From Anaerolineales bacterium UBA5069 (GTDB lineage Bacteria; Chloroflexota; Anaerolineae; Caldilineales; Caldilineaceae), in assembly GCA_002415895.1 (NCBI GenBank), contig DIAV01000116.1, forward strand, positions 41,990 through 59,688: a stretch of 17,699 nucleotides of DNA. The letters are read 5' to 3'. A program made the position numbers and the translations under genes. Of this stretch, positions 1-8,216 are shown in pieces. The notes under the pieces are model-generated. The model was not told where the DNA came from and did not search any database. It saw only the letters and a list, made by a program, of their open reading frames with translations. Position 1 is the first letter of the stretch; each line of letters opens with the position of its first letter.

Positions 1-720
1 GTGCTGGGGCTGGACGGCAAACCCGTGCCGGAGTATGAGATTCGCTATTGGTCGGACGGTTTCGCGCAATTGGGCAACCCTGCATACGAGGGGTATGTGT
101 TCCGCCGCACAAAACCGCAATCGGGCTGGGCCAACATCCCCATGGATAGCGGCGCGTGCTACTTCCCCGAAAACGGCCAGCAGGGGCCATGGTGCTGGAC
201 GCCGGCAGGTAAGGCAGAGGTCTTCTGTGGCGGCGGGATGCCCTCAAACAATCACGTTTCCTTCTTTGTGGTATGGCAGGCTGTTGAATCTGTGGTGAAT
301 CCGCCGCTGCCGGGCGACCAGCACATCTTCCTGCCATGGGTGGCAGGGCCGTCACAGGAACTGCCCATGCCGCCTGTGGTTCCGCCGGAGGCAGGGGGAC
401 CGGGCACACCCGCCGGCAATGACACGCTGCAACCGCAGCCGCCAAACGGGGATCTGCCGGAGGTTGCCCAACCTGAAGGCATACAGCCCGTTGAACTGCA
501 GGACGACGTGCTGCGCACGCTACGCGAGGATGCCTGGCTGCGTGTAGGCATCGAATCCAGCCACGAGACGATGCTCGCAGCGTATGCGCGCAAGGCGGCA
601 TTGGGTATGCCCGTCACGCACGAGTTTGTGAGCGGGGAATTCACCGCACAGGGCTTTGCCGGGGGCATTGTCTTTGGGCGCACGGCCACCCCCGAGGAGA
701 TTACGCATATTGCGTGGTAA
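1..720 (+). CDS. C-terminal part of an exported protein of unknown function (5' end outside window)
   Basis: The reading frame is open from the first base and ends with TAA, so only the last 239 residues are seen; the GTG at base 1 need not be the start. Visible parts are a Trp/Gly/Cys-rich region (residues 1-95), a 'HIFLPWVAG' segment near residue 108 that resembles the 'YLPLV' stretch of many secreted Chloroflexota proteins, a Pro/Gly-rich linker (about 115-165), and a C-terminal block (about 185-239). That block has a 'LGMPVTHEF...QGFAGGIVFG' pattern that loosely recalls LGFP-type repeats, which bind cell walls. I infer an extracellular or cell-wall protein, and no enzymatic motif is visible. 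The gene converges on the hydrolase gene with an 11-base gap and no obvious terminator between them. Function is not recognised. Confidence 0.7.
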   Translation: MLGLDGKPVPEYEIRYWSDGFAQLGNPAYEGYVFRRTKPQSGWANIPMDSGACYFPENGQQGPWCWTPAGKAEVFCGGGMPSNNHVSFFVVWQAVESVVNPPLPGDQHIFLPWVAGPSQELPMPPVVPPEAGGPGTPAGNDTLQPQPPNGDLPEVAQPEGIQPVELQDDVLRTLREDAWLRVGIESSHETMLAAYARKAALGMPVTHEFVSGEFTAQGFAGGIVFGRTATPEEITHIAW

Positions 721-731
721 GGGCCGCTGCG

Positions 732-1712
732 TCAAGCTGTTGCTGCAAACGATTCGTCGATCCATTCCAGAAGTTGCGGATAGGCGCGTGCCGTTTGCTG
801 AAGGGGTTGCGTGGGATCAAATAGATCGTGTGGCAGTTGCCACGCTGCGGGGAATGCGTAGGTGTGCACGGGCGCGCCCTGGCGGCGCCACTCGCTGGCA
901 ATGCGGTCTGCACCGGCATTGTCAACGGTGTCGTCACAGGGGTTGGTGATGATGGTCACCTTGTCTGTGGCGTAAATTGAGGTGCGTGCGTGGGCGTCCA
1001 CCAATGCCGCCAGGCGCAGCATTTGCCCAACGGCGCGCGAATTGTAGCCCGGGTAGGCGTGGGGCGGCCCTGCGCGATTCTCGCGCGCTTGGGCATCCCA
1101 CCAGACAAAGCGATTGGGAATCAGCGCGAGCAAATTCGCGTAGAGGCGGCGCAGGCGCGCCGGTACACCTTGCAGCGCAATGGGCGGTGCAATGATAACC
1201 ACATGATCAACATCGGCGCGCTGCTGTGCTGCCCATGTTGCCATGAGCCCGCCCAGCGAGAACCCAATGAGCACGCGGCGTTGGCCCAGGCCATGGAGCG
1301 CATCGCAACTGTCGTTGACCAGACGCACCATCTCCTCGGCAGAGAGGCGCGCAACGTCGGGTGTGAGCCTGTCGCTCAGCCCATGGTGGGCCAAACGTGG
1401 CGCAATCACATTGTGCCCGCTGTTGAAGAGCAAATCGCCAAACGCGCTGAATTGTGCAGGGCAATTGGTAAAGCCGTGGAGCAGCACAAAGGCCGTGGGC
1501 GTGGCGTGGCCGTGGCTCCAGAAACGGGTGCGGCACGATGCGCCGACTGCAGCACCATCGGCGGCTTGCAGTGCCCGCACGCGTGCCAGCGCGTCGTCAA
1601 AATTGGCGGCAGGACGGGGCAGCGCAACATCTTTGAGGGGCTGTACGCGCAGTGCAGCCCAGGCGGCAATTGCTGCACCTGCGCCGATGATGCCCAGCGG
1701 CAATCTCATCAT
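732..1712 (-). CDS. alpha/beta hydrolase (esterase/lipase-like)
   Basis: A 326-residue alpha/beta-hydrolase-fold enzyme. The oxyanion-hole motif 'LLHGFT' is at residues 77-82, the nucleophile elbow 'GFSLGG' puts Ser at 152, an acid is available in 'CDDTVDN' (Asp260/261), and the catalytic His is probably His295 in 'PHDLFDP'. This triad order and spacing fit carboxylesterases and monoacylglycerol-lipase-like enzymes. The first 22 residues (about 5-21) are hydrophobic and could be an uncleaved anchor or a signal peptide, so it may act at the membrane or outside. The substrate cannot be told from sequence. The start is one of two adjacent ATGs (1712 or 1709), with no clear Shine-Dalgarno sequence. 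The gene lies downstream of the LCP gene on the same strand, separated by 89 bases that hold a long inverted repeat. Confidence 0.85.
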   Translation of the reverse strand: MMRLPLGIIGAGAAIAAWAALRVQPLKDVALPRPAANFDDALARVRALQAADGAAVGASCRTRFWSHGHATPTAFVLLHGFTNCPAQFSAFGDLLFNSGHNVIAPRLAHHGLSDRLTPDVARLSAEEMVRLVNDSCDALHGLGQRRVLIGFSLGGLMATWAAQQRADVDHVVIIAPPIALQGVPARLRRLYANLLALIPNRFVWWDAQARENRAGPPHAYPGYNSRAVGQMLRLAALVDAHARTSIYATDKVTIITNPCDDTVDNAGADRIASEWRRQGAPVHTYAFPAAWQLPHDLFDPTQPLQQTARAYPQLLEWIDESFAATA

Positions 1713-1744
1713 CTGTCATGCCCCGTGCGGTGGGTGAGTTGGCA

Positions 1745-1786
1745 AGAACGACGTGATGCAAAGGCGCCTTTGCGTCATGTCGTTCT
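1745..1786. repeat. 21-bp-arm imperfect inverted repeat between LCP and hydrolase genes
   Basis: Two 21-base arms (1745-1765 and 1766-1786) are complementary at all but two positions and meet at a GGCGCC centre. In plus-strand RNA the two imperfect positions are G·U pairs; in minus-strand RNA, the direction of the flanking genes, they are A/C mismatches. No U-tract follows on the minus strand. It could be a U-less terminator or RNA-stabilising hairpin for the LCP transcript. Confidence 0.75.
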
Positions 1787-1801
1787 CATAGCGGCATCAC
1801 T

Positions 1802-3250
1802 TCAGTTGTTGATGATGGGCAGCAAATCCTGGCCCAGAACGAGGCGCAATTCGACATGCGTGTCGGGATTGAGGCCTGTGACACTCGCGAGCGAGGGCGA
1901 AATGCCCAGTGCGCTGCTTACTTCCTGAATAACAGCCTCAGAGACGCCGTAATTGATGAGGATACTTTGCGTATAGTCACCGCGGTCGGCGTCACCAATC
2001 GAATCGACCTGCCAGCCCCTGGCTTCGAGCAGGTCGCGCGTTTTGGCAGCCATGCCCGGCACACCTGTGCCGTTGAGCACTTCAATATTCACTCGGCTTG
2101 AGTCGGCGGGCGCTGCTGCGCCATCGGCGGCAACGGCAGCCGTGGCGGCGGGCGGTGTGAAGAAGGTGCTCACAGCCGCACGCACTTTGGCGCGGTCGGG
2201 AAGCAGGATCCACATACCCTCGGGGCTGTAGGTCTCCTCACCAAAGCGGCTGTCGAGCACAAGCTGGCGAATTTCGCGCGGCGGGTTATCGCTCACGTAG
2301 GTGGCGAGTTCGATGAGCTTATCGATTGGAATGTTCGTGTCGACACTGTTGCGCAGGGTGGAAAGCAACTGCGGCGCACGCGCCAGCAGCGTGGGCAGCA
2401 GCTGCGCGCTGAGCACCTTGTCCATGACGGCGCGAATCACATCCTGCTGGCGACCGGAGCGGCCGTAGTCATCATCCACATTGCGCGTGCGTGCATACTT
2501 GAGCGCGGTTTGGCCATCCATGTGCTGCAGACCGGCATCGAGATGGAAGGTCTCAATGCCCTCATCCGGTGTGGGGTATTTGTCATCGTGGATGGTTTTG
2601 GGCACGTTGATGTCAATGCCGCCAATCAGGTCCACAAGTTCGGTGAAGCCCGTAAAGTTGATGCGGACATAATAGGGGACTGACTGGCCGACAAAGCCGC
2701 TGACCGTATCCATAACCAGTTGTGGACCACCGCCGGTGTAGCGCACCTGCTCACCAATACCGTAGGCTGTATTGATCTTGGTGCTGTAGCCCAGGGTGGG
2801 AAAGGGCACCCACAGGTCGCGCGGCAGCGACAACATGCCGGCTGTCTGAGAGTCGGGGTCCAGCGTCGCGAGGATGAGTGTGTCCGTGCGCTGCGGGCCG
2901 CCCTCATCCGGGCGCTCGTCGGTGCCGAGCAGCAGGATATTGATGGAGGGCGTGCGCGGGGCCACCGCCACGGACTGGGCATCGGGCTGGCCACTGGCGG
3001 CGGCAACGGCATCCTGGCCATTGACAGCGGGCGCAGCGCCTGCGACCACACGCGGCTCGTATGCGGGCAGGTTGGCCACCATGCGGTCGCGCGCCCAGCC
3101 AAAGAGTTCATAGCCGGACCAGAGCGCGAGCAGCATAATCAGCACTGTGTAGGCAACAGTGATAAGGACCGCTCTGCGCGCAGAACCGGACGCCTCTTGC
3201 GGGGCGGGCGGCATGTTGAGGTAGGGGTCGTAGGGTGTGCGATTTTGCAT
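1802..3250 (-). CDS. LytR-CpsA-Psr (LCP) family protein with C-terminal LytR_C domain
   Basis: LCP enzymes move glycopolymers from lipid carriers onto the cell wall, outside the membrane. This 482-residue protein has a short cytoplasmic N-terminus, one membrane helix (about residues 26-48), an Ala/Gln-rich linker, and an LCP domain from about 103 to 280. Landmarks are 'LLLGTDER' (Asp111), 'RTDT' (Arg121), 'SLPRD' (Arg144), 'YARTR' (252-256) and 'DDDYGRSGRQQ', the Arg/Asp residues that bind the pyrophosphate lipid in this family. A LytR_C domain starts near residue 387 ('VNIEVLNGTGVPGMA'). The frame stays open upstream to 3430, but that stretch has no membrane or LCP features and contains a long hairpin. 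I chose ATG 3250 because an extended -10 box lies 9 bases upstream and the helix then has normal placement. The polymer handled is unknown. Confidence 0.92.
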   Translation of the reverse strand: MQNRTPYDPYLNMPPAPQEASGSARRAVLITVAYTVLIMLLALWSGYELFGWARDRMVANLPAYEPRVVAGAAPAVNGQDAVAAASGQPDAQSVAVAPRTPSINILLLGTDERPDEGGPQRTDTLILATLDPDSQTAGMLSLPRDLWVPFPTLGYSTKINTAYGIGEQVRYTGGGPQLVMDTVSGFVGQSVPYYVRINFTGFTELVDLIGGIDINVPKTIHDDKYPTPDEGIETFHLDAGLQHMDGQTALKYARTRNVDDDYGRSGRQQDVIRAVMDKVLSAQLLPTLLARAPQLLSTLRNSVDTNIPIDKLIELATYVSDNPPREIRQLVLDSRFGEETYSPEGMWILLPDRAKVRAAVSTFFTPPAATAAVAADGAAAPADSSRVNIEVLNGTGVPGMAAKTRDLLEARGWQVDSIGDADRGDYTQSILINYGVSEAVIQEVSSALGISPSLASVTGLNPDTHVELRLVLGQDLLPIINN

Positions 3251-3259
3251 AGCCCAAAG

Positions 3260-3268
3260 ACTATACCA
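3260..3268 (-). promoter_or_regulatory. extended -10 promoter of the LCP gene
   Basis: On the minus strand the sequence reads TGGTATAGT, which fits TGnTATAAT with one mismatch. It ends 9 bases before the ATG at 3250, so transcription would start within about 3 bases of the start codon. The -35 region is poor (TTTGGG at 17-bp spacing), as is usual for extended -10 promoters. There is no room for a Shine-Dalgarno sequence. Confidence 0.6.
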
Positions 3269-3290
3269 CGCTTCGCGTACGCCCCAAACG

Positions 3291-3333
3291 CGAGTAAACA
3301 ACGCGTGGCCAATGGCCACGCGTTGTTTACTCG
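3291..3333. terminator. perfect 20-bp-arm hairpin, likely bidirectional-type terminator
   Basis: The arms 3291-3310 and 3314-3333 are perfectly complementary around a 3-base centre (AAT). The inner core is GC-rich (CGCGTGGCC and its complement). On either strand the core is followed by TTGTTT, the layout of an intrinsic terminator that works in both directions. It lies about 120 bases past the stop of the 904-residue protein gene and just upstream of the LCP promoter, so it would insulate the two minus-strand units. Confidence 0.65.
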
Positions 3334-3454
3334 AGGTGCGTTCACTGCGGCCGGTTTTGCCGCAACGCTGGGCAGAAAATGGCGGGGGAATGCCCACCCA
3401 CAGACCGATTTCGGTCCACCAACGATACATCGGCTGCTGCTCGGCGCGCTACGT

Positions 3455-6169
3455 TTAGTCTGTCGGTAAAGGATGCTTGTAGAGTGCGGTCGGTGTAAGC
3501 AGGAAGAGGGAGTCGGTTACGTCTTCAATGCCGATTGCACTTAGACCGCGCAGCGGGTTGCCTTCGGGCGCAGCGAACTGCTTGATGTACTTGCCGTCAC
3601 GATCAAAGACCCAAACGCGCTCGCCGCCCCGGTCTGCCACGTAGATGTTGGGGTTGGTACCGTCCCCGATGGTGAAGTCCACCGGTTCGCGCATGAGGCC
3701 AACGCTGTTGTCCAACGAGAAGGAGACTTGTTCGCCGCCAAAGAAGCGCAGCAATTGGCCATTCTTGAGCAGGAGCCATACGTCGCCGTCAATACGCATG
3801 GTCTTCATGTCATCCAGATTGACGGGGGCCGAGAACCACTCGGTGGGGGCTTCGGTGTAAAGCCCTTCGGGATAGCGGAGCACCTGGCCGCGGCCAACGT
3901 CGGCTACATAGAGGCGGCGGTTGAATGTCTCCATCTGGCGGAGTGACTTGAAGTCCGCCGCAGCACCCATGTCGAGCAGGCTGGGACCCTCAACGCGCGG
4001 GTCGTACCGGAAGATGTGGTTATTCGAGTCGAGCACAAGCAACGTGGCCTTGTCGTCGTAGCCCGGTACAACGGGTTGCCATGCCATGTCAATCAGGTCA
4101 CCCACCGCTGCACCGTCAATGATTTGGCCGTTCGTCAACACGGGCACACCGTCGGGCGTTGCCAGTTGTTCAAGCGAATCATCGAGACGATAGCGCTCAA
4201 CCAGGGCGCGGCCGGGGTCGAGTATGTAGATGTCCTGGTCCACAACCAGCAGGCGCGTTGGCGATGCGCCCTCGGGAAAGACAATGAGGGGCGACGTCAG
4301 GCCGTAGAGCAGCTTGGTGTTGGATGACTCCTGCTCAATGCGGTTGACCTGTGCGCTGAGTTCGTTGGATGCCTCGGTTGGCCCTATCAACTCGACGGAG
4401 CGATCGATGAAATCCTGGGCTTCGCTGGCCTGATCAAGGGCAGCGCGCATTTCGTTGCCGTTGAGCGAGTCATTGGCCATGCTGATGCGCGTTTGCGCGA
4501 GTGCGATCAGCTTTTCGGCCTCGGCGCGGTTGTTGGCCCCAATCTGCCAGTAGTATGCGCCCACGGTAACGGGCACAAGCAGCGCGACCAGAATGGCAAG
4601 CGTGATGAAGAGGCGCGCCCGGCTGCCCGAAGCGGGTGCAGGGGGTGCGAAGGGAGGTGGTTCGTCCACAACATAGTCGGGCGCAGGCAGGGGCGCGCCG
4701 GGGAGCAGCGCCGGCGCCGCAACTGTGGCAGCGGCACGCGTGCGCGGCGGGAAAGCGCCCGGAGTCTGTACCGCGGCCTGCGCCGCAGCTGCTGCTGACG
4801 CCACAGGCGCATTTGCCGCTTCCGGCGCATCCGCAGATGGTGAAGTCGCGCCCGTGCTTTCATTGTCAAGCAACTCAAAGTCGGCTGGGTTGGGCGTGCG
4901 CTTCTCGGGCAGCATCTGCCGGAAGAACAAGCGGGCGCGGTCGGCGCCTTCGCGCGCACCCGTTACAAGCTTCGCCGTGGCTGAAGGGCCGTCAACGCGT
5001 TCTTCCTCGGCATCTTCACTCTCTGCTGCGGCAGCCGGTTCAGCGCCCTGGGCATTTGCAACGGTCTGTACGGCCAGAACGGGAAAAGGCTCGAAATTGG
5101 CAGACTGCGCATTGGCGGGTGGGCGCGCAGGGGGATCGAGCGATAATCCGGCTGCCATGTCACTGCGACGCAGGAACGCGGGAATGCTGCTGGAGATCTC
5201 GGTCTCAAGCACAGGGGGCGTGAAAGGTGCATCGGCTGCGGCTGGCTGCGCCGTCGGTGGGCCGGAGGGTGCTGCGGGTGCAGTCACAGGCGGCTGGGCC
5301 GACAGCGAGGTGGGCAGTCCTGCGGGCGCCGCGCGGCGGGGCGCTGTTAGCGGTGTGGGGGGCCGCGTTGGTGGAGCCGGCAGCGCTGGTTGCATGACAA
5401 GCAGCAAACCGGGCCCCACGGAACCGCCCGCTTGTTCGCGCAGCCCTTCGGCTGCCTCCTCGGTTGTGTCAGAGGTGACGTAGTAGACGGTGGCCGCCAG
5501 TGTCTTGATGGGCAAGCGGTCGATCCAGCCCGGGCCGCAGAGCAGCGCCACGTCATTCGCCGCCATCTCCCACTTGAGAACCTCAATGTGAGAAGACGCT
5601 TGCGGGTCGAGCGGCAATGTCTTGTCGGGCTGGTTGGGGTAGAGTTCGATCCGCTCACCCGAGCGGAGCATGGCGAACGCGGCCCCGACACATGCCAGCA
5701 GCAGGCGCTGCTGCACCATGGTGGCGCAGCAGAGCGAGACGCGCAGCGGCGCCGTTGGGTTGCGGGCGTTGTACTCCTGCACGACACTGAGCGCGCTGCG
5801 CACGGCCTCGCTCACAACGGCCGATTGGCTGCCGCGCGCCGTGTAGTAGGTGCGCTGGAGCAGGCTGAGCAGCCGCTCCGTAACGTCAACCGGCGCGGGC
5901 GCACCGCTCAGTTCAACGACGGCGTAAAGGCTGCCGCGCACGGCCTGTCGGGTGTCGCGCGCCGGTTCAACAACGCGCGTGCCCAGATTGTGGGGATCGG
6001 ATGTGCTGGAGACGTAGGCGACGATTGGGCGCAACCCTGTTGGAGTGGGCAAAGCCCCAGGGGGCGAGTCAGCCTGCACGGTGGAAGGTGCGCCGCTCCC
6101 ATCCTGGGGTGCGGTTGGCCGGCTTATTTGAGCATCAGCAGTGTAGGAAGGCATCGATGGATCGCTCAT
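3455..6169 (-). CDS. membrane protein: degenerate PP2C-like domain, TM helix, external propeller-like domain
   Basis: A 904-residue protein. Residues about 47-260 resemble a PP2C/PPM phosphatase fold, but metal-binding positions look lost: the usual 'DGMGG', 'VGDSR' and 'CSDGL' places read 'VELSG' (about 84-89), 'VGAAF' (161-165) and 'CGPGW' (211-215). A long Pro/Ala-rich linker (about 262-518) leads to one membrane helix (about 519-541), a helical segment (544-620), then repeated beta-rich units to the end ('LLVVDQDIYILDPG', 'NIYVADRGGERVWVFDRDGK') typical of NHL/six-bladed propellers. I infer an inside pseudophosphatase sensor joined to an outside binding domain. The frame extends to 6205, but ATG 6169 is preferred because a consensus promoter places the mRNA start next to it. 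The next minus-strand gene is an LCP ligase, so a cell-envelope role is plausible. The exact function is unknown. Confidence 0.85.
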   Translation of the reverse strand: MSDPSMPSYTADAQISRPTAPQDGSGAPSTVQADSPPGALPTPTGLRPIVAYVSSTSDPHNLGTRVVEPARDTRQAVRGSLYAVVELSGAPAPVDVTERLLSLLQRTYYTARGSQSAVVSEAVRSALSVVQEYNARNPTAPLRVSLCCATMVQQRLLLACVGAAFAMLRSGERIELYPNQPDKTLPLDPQASSHIEVLKWEMAANDVALLCGPGWIDRLPIKTLAATVYYVTSDTTEEAAEGLREQAGGSVGPGLLLVMQPALPAPPTRPPTPLTAPRRAAPAGLPTSLSAQPPVTAPAAPSGPPTAQPAAADAPFTPPVLETEISSSIPAFLRRSDMAAGLSLDPPARPPANAQSANFEPFPVLAVQTVANAQGAEPAAAAESEDAEEERVDGPSATAKLVTGAREGADRARLFFRQMLPEKRTPNPADFELLDNESTGATSPSADAPEAANAPVASAAAAAQAAVQTPGAFPPRTRAAATVAAPALLPGAPLPAPDYVVDEPPPFAPPAPASGSRARLFITLAILVALLVPVTVGAYYWQIGANNRAEAEKLIALAQTRISMANDSLNGNEMRAALDQASEAQDFIDRSVELIGPTEASNELSAQVNRIEQESSNTKLLYGLTSPLIVFPEGASPTRLLVVDQDIYILDPGRALVERYRLDDSLEQLATPDGVPVLTNGQIIDGAAVGDLIDMAWQPVVPGYDDKATLLVLDSNNHIFRYDPRVEGPSLLDMGAAADFKSLRQMETFNRRLYVADVGRGQVLRYPEGLYTEAPTEWFSAPVNLDDMKTMRIDGDVWLLLKNGQLLRFFGGEQVSFSLDNSVGLMREPVDFTIGDGTNPNIYVADRGGERVWVFDRDGKYIKQFAAPEGNPLRGLSAIGIEDVTDSLFLLTPTALYKHPLPTD

Positions 6170-6176
6170 GGTCAAT

Positions 6177-6205
6177 ATTGTAACGCGCTGCGCAGTGCGT
6201 GTCAA
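6177..6205 (-). promoter_or_regulatory. consensus sigma-70 promoter giving a probably leaderless mRNA
   Basis: On the minus strand TTGACA (6200-6205) and TACAAT (6177-6182) are separated by exactly 17 bases. Only 7 bases separate the -10 box from the ATG at 6169, so the predicted transcription start is at or within one or two bases of the start codon, and no Shine-Dalgarno sequence can fit. Confidence 0.8.
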
Positions 6206-6335
6206 CGCGCGTTGTGGGCTTCTTAAAGTGATTCCTTCATGAAACCCACAGCCACAACCACGATGTTGTTTTCATGCTGGTATCACTGTAGGGCTGCTCA
6301 AAAGTCAGCAATCGGGCAAGCGCCTGGCCACGCGC

Positions 6336-7556
6336 TTATGTCCTTTCCTCGATGCGTGCCAGCGCATCCTGCAACGCTTGCACGAGATTGGGGTCGTCGT
6401 TCCAGCCGCCCATGTTCACCAGTGACACGGTGTCGGGCACCATTGCGCGCGAAAGCGCCTGGGGCAGGGCGCGCTGCGTCAGGTCTGAATCGGCGCTTTC
6501 GGTGGCAATTGCATAGAAGACCTTTTGCGCGCCTGCCTCCACCAGTTCCTCGGCCATGTTGATGGGGGGTGGCTCACCTTGCAGGCGCGCCTGTCGCACG
6601 CGCGGAAAACCTGCTGCTTCAAGCGCTGCCTGCGCGCCATTGAGAAAACGCTCTTCGGCGGCGGCGGCTTCGGCAAAACGCTCACGCCAGATGGGTGCGC
6701 GCGCAAACGCGACGAGCAGCACGCCCGCCTCGGCGCGCTCATCCTCTGCGGTCTGCGCGGCGACGCGTGCCGCGTGAAGCTGCTGCAGGGCCGACGAATC
6801 GGCCAGCGGGCCGGTGCAGTAGAGCGGGGGCGCGCTCTCCATAGCTGCGACAGTCTCGGTAATGCGCCTGCGGCCCCCGGCGGAGTGTGGCGTATCTACC
6901 GTGTAGACTTCGAGCAGAATAATGGCGTCTGCGCCGTCGTTGAGCGCCTGAATGGCCGCGGCTTCGGGGCGTGGCTCATCATCAAGGAAGGCAAGGTAGT
7001 AGCGACGCGGCGGCGCGCCGGCCGCGGCTTCAGCGTTTTCCAACTTTTTGAGGGTGCGCCGATGGATGTTGCGCTGGTCGCTGCGTTTGCCGTCAAGGTA
7101 CTGCTTGCGCAACTGCGCCAGAGCAAAGGGGCGCGCCCATACGGGGCCGGCGGGCAGCCCGGCGGCGTCAGCCTCACGGTAGGCATTGATGAGGCCTGTG
7201 GGGTCGTAGTGCTCAGGCTCGCCATGCGCCAGGTAGATGACTGCTGTGAATCCCTTGCCCGCCGCGTTTGCGCCACGTGTGAGGGGGGGCAGATCGCGCG
7301 TGTCTTCGCTGCGCAGGAACGCACGCGTGCGCAGCAGATAGCCCACCACGAACGTTGCCGGAATCAGCATGAGACCGGCGAGGCGCAACCAGCCATGAAG
7401 CGCCGAGAACGCGATGACCAGCGCAGCCAGCGCGGCCACTAGCGCCAGCGCCTGATAGCGCCGAATGTGGCGCACGTTGCCCGTGAGCGAGTAGACCAGC
7501 GCGACACCTGCAACGTAACCAAGCGCGATGTTGAGGAGAAGCCAGAGCGTTTGCAT
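6336..7556 (-). CDS. membrane-anchored protein resembling the ferrochelatase/CbiX-type chelatase superfamily
   Basis: A 406-residue protein. The first 75 residues hold two or three hydrophobic segments (about 4-24, 36-53, 57-75). A soluble region starts near residue 103 with 'FTAVIYLAHGEPEHYDP', which resembles the first strand and active-site His (His111) of ferrochelatases and CbiX/SirB chelatases. A second half starts near 'AGVLLVAFARAPIW', which looks like a duplicated chelatase lobe whose His is replaced. 'RFYLSFLDDEPRP'-like and 'DGADAIILLEVY' segments also fit the fold. I infer a two-lobe chelatase-like protein tethered to the membrane; metal and tetrapyrrole use are unproven. ATG 7556 has a good Shine-Dalgarno sequence (GAGG, 7562-7565, 5 bases away). 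It is the last gene of an operon after the exchanger and the YigZ gene, with a 14-base gap. Confidence 0.6.
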   Translation of the reverse strand: MQTLWLLLNIALGYVAGVALVYSLTGNVRHIRRYQALALVAALAALVIAFSALHGWLRLAGLMLIPATFVVGYLLRTRAFLRSEDTRDLPPLTRGANAAGKGFTAVIYLAHGEPEHYDPTGLINAYREADAAGLPAGPVWARPFALAQLRKQYLDGKRSDQRNIHRRTLKKLENAEAAAGAPPRRYYLAFLDDEPRPEAAAIQALNDGADAIILLEVYTVDTPHSAGGRRRITETVAAMESAPPLYCTGPLADSSALQQLHAARVAAQTAEDERAEAGVLLVAFARAPIWRERFAEAAAAEERFLNGAQAALEAAGFPRVRQARLQGEPPPINMAEELVEAGAQKVFYAIATESADSDLTQRALPQALSRAMVPDTVSLVNMGGWNDDPNLVQALQDALARIEERT

Positions 7557-7570
7557 CAGTACCTCGAAAG

Positions 7571-8209
7571 TCAGGAGAGCGAGTCGTCGGGCGCAAGCTC
7601 TTCGATGAGCGCCTGGCCGCTTGTCATATCAACGATTGCTGCGGAAAAAGCTGCGACATTGGCTGTGGGCAATACAACGCGGCATGTGACATCGGCCGCA
7701 AACTCTTCTGCAGCCAAAGTCGCTTCGAAGGCTCCCAGCAGGCGGTGAAGGGGCGTCACTGCGGCGTAGTCGATCACAAGCAGAAGCGTACTTTGCGGAA
7801 TCCGCTCCGCAATGGGCAGGCTTGCCAGGGCCAGTGTTACGCCGCCGCTATAGGCGCGCACCAGCCCGCCCTTGCCCAGCAACGTACCACCAAAATAGCG
7901 TGTTACCACAGCGCAGATATCCCCTACGTTGCTGTGGAGCAGCACGTTGAGCATGGGGCGTCCTGCTGTGCCGTGGGGCTCACCCGCATCGCTCATGCCG
8001 ATTTGGGCGGTGCTACCCGGCGGCCCCACTACATAGGCCCAGCAACTGTGTGAGGCGTCGGCGAATTCCTGCGCGACGGCGGCAATGAAACTGCGCGCGT
8101 CGTCGAGCGTGGGCGCGTAGGCGAGCGTTGTAATGAAACGGCTGCGCAGAATCTCTTCCTCAACCCGATGGGTTGCGCCGGGGATGGGATAGCGCTGGGG
8201 ATCGGCCAT
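7571..8209 (-). CDS. YigZ/IMPACT family protein
   Basis: A 212-residue protein, the normal length for YigZ. The family signature is clear: '[15 protein letters not shown]' (about residues 73-87) and '[21 protein letters not shown]' (about 101-121). The remainder (about 135-205) matches the position of the C-terminal DUF1949 domain. The eukaryotic relative IMPACT (yeast Yih1) regulates translation through Gcn1; the bacterial role is not settled. The frame is open to 8320, but ATG 8209 gives the standard N-terminus, and it lies 7 bases after the exchanger stop codon. No Shine-Dalgarno sequence is evident, so translation may be coupled to the upstream gene. Confidence 0.92.
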   Translation of the reverse strand: MADPQRYPIPGATHRVEEEILRSRFITTLAYAPTLDDARSFIAAVAQEFADASHSCWAYVVGPPGSTAQIGMSDAGEPHGTAGRPMLNVLLHSNVGDICAVVTRYFGGTLLGKGGLVRAYSGGVTLALASLPIAERIPQSTLLLVIDYAAVTPLHRLLGAFEATLAAEEFAADVTCRVVLPTANVAAFSAAIVDMTSGQALIEELAPDDSLS

Positions 8210-8216
8210 AAATACG

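Noticed and set aside
3251..3430. Upstream extension of the LCP gene to an ATG at 3430
   Set aside because: It would translate through the perfect hairpin and the promoter, and places 60 non-conserved residues before the membrane helix.
4725..5483. Plus-strand open frame rich in Ala/Gly/Ser opposite the Pro/Ala linker of the 904-residue protein
   Set aside because: It is a shadow of the low-complexity linker, with no start signals or domain.
5390..6226. Plus-strand 278-codon open frame opposite the PP2C-like domain
   Set aside because: It overlaps a supported gene and its promoter, and shows no family features.
6318..6337. AAGCGC...GCGCTT hairpin at the stop of the chelatase-like gene as a terminator
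   Set aside because: It has only 6 bp, an 8-base loop and no U-tract.
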